A DNA stretch of 64,000 nucleotides from the NCBI GenBank assembly GCA_003008705.1, contig PDUO01000021.1:622766-686765 (forward strand), written 5' to 3'. Below the pieces are notes generated by a model. The model was not told the DNA's origin and made no database searches. It worked only from the letters and a program-made list of their open reading frames with translations. Below are positions 58,171 to 64,000 of the stretch, piece by piece. Within the stretch, counting starts at the first letter, position 1; every line of letters begins with the position of its first letter. Position numbers and translations under genes: made by a program. This DNA is from Pezicula radicicola. Its lineage: Eukaryota; Ascomycota; Leotiomycetes; Helotiales; Dermateaceae.

Positions 58171-58821
58171 ATGCCCACAACCTTTCCCCTCCTCGACGCA
58201 CCCCCCGAAATACGTCAAAAAATCTACCACCACCTCCTCTACAGCGCTCAGCCAATCTCCCTCAACTCGCCCACAGCACACACAAACTACCCACTCCCCC
58301 TCCTCCAAACCTGTCTACAAATCTACCAAGAAGTACGACCCCTCTACTTCAGCATCAACACCTTCTGTATCAGCGTGCACAAGCATAATCCAGATTGGGA
58401 GTATATCTTGGGGCCGGGAAATGATGATGGGAAAGGCATTGATGATAAGGAAGGGGAAAGTAGTAATAATGGAATTCTTTGGCAGGATAGGAGGAGGTTG
58501 ATTAGGACTTTGAGACTTAATGTTGTGAGGTGGGGGAGTAAGGACTTCTTTTGTGCAAGGTTGATGCCTGCTTTGGAAGATATGGTTCTAAATGGCAGCT
58601 TGAGGGTCTTGGATGTTTGGCTTAGAGAGGATCATTTGATTGAAAGCTACTTGGGAGGGGCAGAAGGACAGAATGGAACTTGGAAAAAACAACGTCCTTT
58701 AGAAAGACTCAAGAGACTGCTAGAAGATCCGTATCTCGAGCACGCGAAGCTATGGGCTTGCGTGCAAAATCCCTGGGATCCGGCCGCTCGAGATGTTAGT
58801 TCGCTCTTAAAAGGTAGATGA
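58171..58821 (+). CDS. F-box-like / 2EXR-type fungal protein, 216 aa
   Basis: Intronless. The N-terminus FPLLDAPPEIRQKIYHHLLY is the F-box-like start of a large fungal family (2EXR/DUF7730-type), which often continues as here with PLLQTCLQIYQEVRPLYFSI and NTFCI. The remaining part (RRRLIRTLRLNVVRW; LRVLDVWLRED) fits the usual strand-helix pattern. Such proteins are thought to be substrate adaptors or their relatives, but most lack any assigned role. A short acidic insert (DDGKGIDDKEGESSNN) is probably a loop. Confidence 0.8.
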   Translation: MPTTFPLLDAPPEIRQKIYHHLLYSAQPISLNSPTAHTNYPLPLLQTCLQIYQEVRPLYFSINTFCISVHKHNPDWEYILGPGNDDGKGIDDKEGESSNNGILWQDRRRLIRTLRLNVVRWGSKDFFCARLMPALEDMVLNGSLRVLDVWLREDHLIESYLGGAEGQNGTWKKQRPLERLKRLLEDPYLEHAKLWACVQNPWDPAARDVSSLLKGR

Positions 58822-59138
58822 AAATACAAGGCTCTCACTCAGAGGAACAACAGTGCAGAATGTTTTTGGTTTGATTCAATTTCAGTAGCTCCCTCCGTTC
58901 TTCCTATTCTACAAGCGCGCTTTATGCCCGTAGCTGTGGGAAGAAAACCATCAATGGATCGATCGTGTAAAGCAACCAGACCAAACCAGAAAAATTGCGA
59001 GAAGTGACTTTTTAATGAACCCAATGATAGAAAAAGAGCCCGAAACCAGATAGGGCCAGTCCATATCAAGAAATCATGCAAGAAGTGCCCGAGATTTAAC
59101 ACCCCCTTCCCTCCGGTACGTAAAAAGACCTGCTAAAC
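58822..59138. other. intergenic, convergent 3' ends
   Basis: About 317 bp of presumed 3' UTRs. No other feature seen. Confidence 0.5.
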
Positions 59139-61338
59139 TTAGCGGGCAGACATAGCCTTAGTGACGGCTCTCTTCAAGGCGAGCTCCTTCTTCTTCAAGT
59201 CATCAGAGGTGGAGTCCTCAATTTCCAATTGTCCCATAGCATCGCTGAGTGCTGCCTCGATCTTGTCCTTGTTTCCACGCTTGAGCTTAAGGGACATTGT
59301 TGGGTCAGAAACGATCTCCTCGACTCTTGAGATGTATGACTCTAGTTGTTGTCTAGCCTCGAACTTCTTGCTGAAGGCCTCATCGCTGTTCTTGAACTTC
59401 TCGGCATCTAAAAAGTCGATTAGCAAACGTTTCACGTGCAAAATAGGGGTTTTACTAACCATTGATCATGCTCTCAATTTCACTTGAGGAAAGCTTGCCA
59501 ACAGAGTTGGAGATGGTGATGTTTGCACTACGGCCGGAGGTCTTCTCAGTTGCAGTAACCTTGAGGATACCGTTGACATCAACCTCGAATACGACTTCAA
59601 GGACGGCATCACCAGCCTTCATAGGTGGAATTGGTGCAAGGGTGAATTCTCCGAGGGATGTGTTGTCCTCGCAGTTAACACGCTCACCCTGGAAGACAGG
59701 GAACTGAACAGTCTGTTGATTATCCGCAACGGTCGTAAAGGTTCTCTTCTTGATTGTTGGGACAGTCTGGCCACGGGGAACGACTGGGGCGAAGATGTTA
59801 CCCTCCATGGCAACACCGAGAGAGAGAGGAACGACATCCAAAAGGAGGAGGTCAGCGGTATCGGCAGAAGTGGCCTTTCCGGAGAGGATACCAGCCTGAA
59901 CAGCGGCACCGTAAGCGACGGCCTCATCAGGGTTGATGCTCTTCTCGAGCTTCTTGCCATCGAAGAAGTCACTAAGGAGCTTCTGTATCCGTGGGATACG
60001 GGTAGAACCACCAACAAGCACGATCTCGTCAACCTTGCTCTTGTCAATGTTAGCATCCTTCAGGACTTGTGCAACTGGGTCCAAAGTGCCATTGAAGGCC
60101 TTGGAGTTGAGATCCTCGAAACGGGCACGGGTGATTTGAGCATTGAAGTCCTCTCCATCGAAGAGGGAGTCAATCTCAACAGTGGTCTGGGCACCGTTGG
60201 AGAGAGTACGCTTAGCACGCTCGCAAGCAGTGCGGAGACGTCTGAGAGCACGGGGGTCGTTGGAGATATCCTTCTTTGTCTTTCGTTGGAATTCCTTCTT
60301 GAAGTGCTCAAGGAGGTTGGTGTCGAAATCCTGTCCTCCCAAGTGGGTGTCACCAGCAGTAGCCTTGACGGTGAAAACGCCACCCTGGATGTTAAGAAGA
60401 GACACATCGAAAGTTCCACCACCGAGATCGTAGATCAAGACATTTCGCTCCTTGTTGGACTTTCCAGCACCAAGACCGTATGCGATGGCAGCGGCAGTTG
60501 GCTCGTTGATGATACGGAGGACGTTAAGACCAGCAATGGCACCGGCATCCTTGGTAGCTTGACGTTGGTTGTCGTTGAAGTAGGCTGGGACAGTGATGAC
60601 TGCCTTGGAAACCTTCTTGCCCAACTTGACTTCGGCAACTTCCTTCATCTATGAAGTAGAATGTGTTAGCTACTGATCCTGCTCTGCGCAATGGGCTTGC
60701 TTACCTTGGTCAAAACCATAGATGAGACTTCCTGTGGGGAGAAAATCTTGTTCTCACCGAGATACTCAACCTCAACCATAGGGCTTCCGTCCTGGTCAAC
60801 GACCTTGAAAGGCCACGACTCAATGTCTTTTTTCACAGTTGGGTCATCGAATCTTCGTCCGATCAAACGCCTGTAGATATAGAGTTAGCACCAGCCTAGC
60901 TACACACTGAAGTTTTCCGTCAGGCCACATACTTGATATCAAAGATGGTGTTCCTTGGGTTCATGGCAGCCTGGTTCTTTGCAGACTCGCCGATCAGACG
61001 CTCCTTGTCGGTGAAAGAGACGAAAGATGGGGTGGTGAAGCTACCTTGCTCGTTGGCAACTAGATGGACATCAGTATTTTGGATATCACGGATCCGCTAC
61101 ATATTTTCAGCATGCGGAGGAGAATCGATTGACGTACTGATCTCGACATTGGTGCCCTCGTAGTTCGCGACACAGGAGTAGGTGGTTCCTGGGAGAGAAA
61201 GTCAGTGGGGTGTTGATTCGCAATATTGGAGAAATTGTTTGGTGAAAGTTTGCATCGCTGCAGAAACAGGTTGACATGAGAATTGGGATACGCACCGAGA
61301 TCGATACCGATCGCGCCATCGTAAACCTCGTCAGCCAT
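59139..61338 (-). CDS. SSB1: Ribosome-associated Hsp70, Ssb type, 6 exons
   Basis: Cytosolic Hsp70 that binds nascent chains at the ribosome exit with the RAC co-chaperones. Exons on the minus strand: 61338-61296, 61188-61138, 61059-60933, 60870-60705, 60648-59460 and 59407-59139. They sum to 1845 nt, 614 aa, equal to the usual Ssb length. It begins [20 protein letters not shown], with the ATPase phosphate-1 loop split by intron 1. Further motifs are [14 protein letters not shown] and [14 protein letters not shown], the linker [13 protein letters not shown], and the substrate-binding part ending AVTKAMSAR. There is no EEVD or HDEL ending and no signal peptide, which excludes Ssa and BiP types. 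The five introns sit mostly in the first quarter. Codon use is strongly biased, as in highly expressed genes. Confidence 0.97.
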
Positions 61339-62085
61339 GATGAATATGTGTTTTGCGGATGGATGTGTTGGAGAGAATTTGTGTAGGAGGAGGTCAACAC
61401 ACACAGGACTAGTGGGGACGCTCGACGAAAAAAAGTACGAAAGATAATCCAGTGGGAAAACCGATTTTGCTTAGCTCCGATTTTGGGCGCTCGGTTAGAA
61501 ATTGTTCACCGCCCGTTGCCTGCCATCATTATTGCCAGATGAGTAAGCAATGCTTTGTTCCTGGTGTCCCATGCGCGAACTGGCTGGCAACTTACAACTC
61601 GTGTGCTTCTATGAAGTCGACCCTGAAAATGACCTGACTCGTGGAGAATAAATTCACAAAGAGACTACATAATTCGTCCTCGCTAGACCATACCCAGAGC
61701 TTGGTGAACTACCGTACGAATTGGTTTATAAGAGATCATTTTCATTGGGGCAACTAAGTTACCTAGATCAAGTGAGTTACCTAAATCATCTGAATAAACA
61801 TTCATTCAAAATGATCTCTTATAAACCAATTCGTACGGTATTGCATGTGAATCTATTCAAGTACATATCCCGTTGCGGTGACAAGAGAGCTAATGCCGAT
61901 GCCAAGAAAGGCGTTCCTTTGTCAAGTCAAGCGACAAACTACAAAGAACCACAAAGCTACCTATGCAAAGCTCGAACAAAGATTCAAAGTCGTCAAAAAT
62001 AGCCTGCGAAATCTAGGTAAGTTGGTGTGTGTAATTTTCACTTTTTTGCCACTTATCACACTCGCATTCCCTCTGCAGATTCGTC
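61339..62085. other. intergenic region with MITE
   Basis: Divergent promoters of the Hsp70 gene and the kinase gene, about 750 bp, containing the 131 bp MITE at 61710-61840. No other gene seen. Confidence 0.5.
61710..61840. mobile_element. MITE, 131 bp, perfect 33-bp terminal inverted repeats
   Basis: The left arm begins taccgtacgaattggtttat (61710-61742). The right arm at 61808-61840 is its exact complement over 33 bp. The element starts and ends with TA, as expected of a TA target duplication of the Tc1/mariner superfamily. The 65 bp centre contains aagtgagttacctaaat. No coding capacity. Perfect arms indicate a recent insertion. Confidence 0.88.
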
Positions 62086-64000
62086 ATGGCCAGCAATAGT
62101 CCGAAGAAGCGCGGTTCTTCGTCCACCGTTTCGAATAATCAACCAAATAAGCGACCAAGACCACCAAGGCCAAACCTGGCCACGAATGTAGTAGCCAGTA
62201 GCCCGTCGGAGGTGGAACCAATGTGGCTATTTAATGGTCGCGAGAAACGTACAATATTAGATGAGCTTTCCGCTCGTAAACAAGCAGAATGGCTTTCTCG
62301 TTCAAGTACCTGGCAACAACTGCCAGCTGGCTATGTTGGAGAGAAAATTCTTGGTGCTGGAGGCTATGGATTATGCGGATTGTGGAGATACGAGGGCAAT
62401 GTTCCGAACTACCCTAAACATATTGTGGTAAAGCAAACTGGATATATGATATACGCAAATGCGGCTGGTGGACAATACAAGGGATATATCCTGAGTCAAG
62501 AAGCAAAGTTGTTGGATTTATGCATGAGGACCGGCACTGATCATGTCGTCAAGATGTTCAAGCAGTTTCACGAAGAGATGGGGACCGGAACTCATCAGGA
62601 CTATGATCCTGAGATGATGGTTGCGAGAATGTATCTAGAGTACTGTGATGGTGGAGATATGCAGGTCTTTATTAGGAGAATGGCTCGGTAAGCGCACAAC
62701 TCTGAAATGAAGCACACAATGTCTTAGCTAATCGTTTGCAATATCAGTAATGAGCAGAATAGACGGATGCCAACCATTTCGGAAGAAGCCATTTGGAGGA
62801 TCTGGGACTGTCTTGCAAAGGCACAACTAGTGCTTGAGCGTGGAACTGAAAACAGGAAAGATCCTCCATGGACTGAAAGACCAATTGCACATTTTGATAT
62901 CAAGCCCAATAACAGTAAGCCTAGAAAACTTCAAATAAAAGCCGTAATCATAATTGTTCTAAACATTGCTAATCATGCAAAGTCTTCATCAAATCAGTAG
63001 ACCCAAGCGAAGAAGAAGAGCAAGTGGTCACGGAAGATTCCACCCCAGCAAATGATCCAAAACAGAGTTACGGTTCAAATAAACCTGAGGAAAAGGACCC
63101 AGATACTCTCGGCAAACTAGCAGAGATCATGGAAAAGAATAAGGGCAATCTTGATAAAATCCTAGCAGAAATCACCGAAGCTACAGAGGGTGAAAAGACA
63201 CAGACCGGTAAAGAAGACACGACCAAAGCTAACCAAGGCAAGCAAAAAGATCCCAAGCCCAATGAAAGCAAGAAAGCGAAAGATCCAAACCAGCAGAACC
63301 ATAAAAAACTACAGATGATATTCAAGGTAATGAAATCCATTGTTTTTCCTTATTCCCAACTCCAAATGAGCTAACCACCCCACCCACAGCTTGCAGACTT
63401 CGGTCTAGCTCTCCAAGTCCCCAAAACCCAAACCGAAGGGTGGTACAAAGTAGCCTTCGAGCGCTCAACACCAGGCTGGGTACCACCCGAACAACAACCG
63501 CCATACGACATACGCAAGGTAATCGACCAACGAACCAACATCTTCGCAATGGCAAACTGTATCTGGGTCCTCCTAATGCGAGGACGACAATTCGGAGACG
63601 ACACCATGGCCTTCCAAGGAGCAGACCCCCAAATCAAAGAAAGAACATTTTACATCTACGGCTATGAGCTTGCCACTAATCCTCCAGCTGAATATAGCGA
63701 AACATTGAGACTTCTTCTTTGGCGTTGTTTAGCTAAAAATCCTGGTGATAGACCTAGCGTACGGGAAACTTCAAATACTATAGAATTAGCACTACGAGAA
63801 TATGATATTAGGGATCCGAATGGAGACGGGCCTTTCTCTCATGAGAAGCCAGTAGTGAAGGAAGAAAGGCCAAAATATCGACGTCGGATGCTCGATGATG
63901 AACCTGATCTTCCACCTCAGCCTAATACCTCTGTAATAGATTACATTTTTCCAATCACGCAGGTTGCTCTTAGTACGCAAAATCAACAACAGCAACAGTG
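62086..64000 (+). CDS. Protein kinase with large insert before DFG (3' end outside window)
   Basis: Eukaryotic-type Ser/Thr kinase, incomplete at the window edge. Exons 62086-62687, 62748-62914, 62983-63326 and 63390 onward. Residues 1-45 are basic (PKKRG, NKRPRPPRP), possibly a nuclear signal. The Gly loop is ILGAGGYGLCGLW at about residues 88-100, the ATP lysine lies in HIVVKQ (K116), and the catalytic loop is HFDIKPNN (249-256, Phe in place of Arg). The DFG motif LADFGLA starts at residue 372, so about 115 residues, Lys/Glu-rich and mostly encoded by exon 3, separate catalytic loop and DFG where about 15-20 are normal. The activation and C-lobe part follows (STPGWVPPEQQPPYDIRKVID; LWRCLAKNPGDRPSVRE). 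The end is Gln-rich. Confidence 0.87.

Noticed and set aside
59716..60654. 312-codon open frame on the plus strand opposite the Hsp70 gene
   Set aside because: Long antisense frames inside Hsp70 genes are a known effect of biased codon use. The sense strand has all Hsp70 motifs, and the antisense product has no domain.
1..64000. tRNA, rRNA and CRISPR features
   Set aside because: I looked for T-loop-like GGTTCRAATCC words and regular spaced repeats and found none that formed a full structure. A dedicated scan (for example a covariance-model search) would be needed to exclude a diverged or intron-containing tRNA.

Overview
The window is nuclear DNA of a filamentous ascomycete, most likely a leotiomycete. 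Nearly every gene has short (about 41-230 nt) GT-AG introns. The gene families are typical of Pezizomycotina: a rhodopsin/PTH11-like membrane protein, Zn2Cys6 and SAS4 factors, a DUF7721 'beta-flanking' protein, intracellular GH3 with PA14, and HeLo/DUF7580-like proteins. The leotiomycete placement comes from overall family resemblance, not from a search. Exon structures were rebuilt by hand; where exons are listed they were checked for GT-AG ends and reading-frame continuity. Layout, 0-10 kb: DUF7721 protein (-), seven-helix rhodopsin-like protein (+), then an accessory block. That block holds a head-to-head pair of poorly known proteins (481 and 575 aa) sharing a roughly 400 bp promoter, a decayed SAM methyltransferase of the meroterpenoid-cluster type, and a decayed C-terminal fragment of a membrane-anchored family. 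10-14 kb: the core GTPase OLA1 (+), tail to tail with an amino-acid permease (-). 14-18.9 kb: mostly gene-free, with one unrecognised 359-codon gene carrying a single frameshift and a possible transposon remnant. 19-26.6 kb: a compact group that looks like a catabolic or redox cluster: class A FAD monooxygenase, an AhpD/carboxymuconolactone-decarboxylase-like protein, a Zn2Cys6 regulator and a DAO-type flavin amine oxidase. A transposon-like inverted-repeat element lies inside it. 26.9-42 kb: Cdc1/Ted1-like metallophosphoesterase, GH3 beta-glucosidase, DUF202 membrane protein, ZRC1/COT1-type zinc transporter and a hexose transporter, separated by long intergenic stretches. 42-46.8 kb: almost empty, apart from a small secreted-protein-like reading frame broken by one in-frame TGA. 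46.8-61.4 kb: dense core genes, namely SAS4-domain protein, TAF2 (TFIID), CDC26 (APC/C) divergent from an RG-rich probable mitochondrial protein, mitochondrial ribosome recycling factor, an F-box-like protein and the ribosome-associated Hsp70 Ssb. 61.7 kb: a 131 bp MITE with perfect 33 bp terminal inverted repeats; a truncated relative lies at 7.9 kb and part of its core sequence recurs at 39.4 kb. 62.1 kb to the end: a protein kinase with an unusually long insert between its catalytic loop and DFG motif, running off the window. No rRNA, tRNA or CRISPR array was recognised. The most interesting leads are the kinase insert, the duplicated basic/hydrophobic motif in the TAF2 tail, the head-to-head pair with neighbouring decayed genes, the candidate flavoenzyme cluster and the MITE families.
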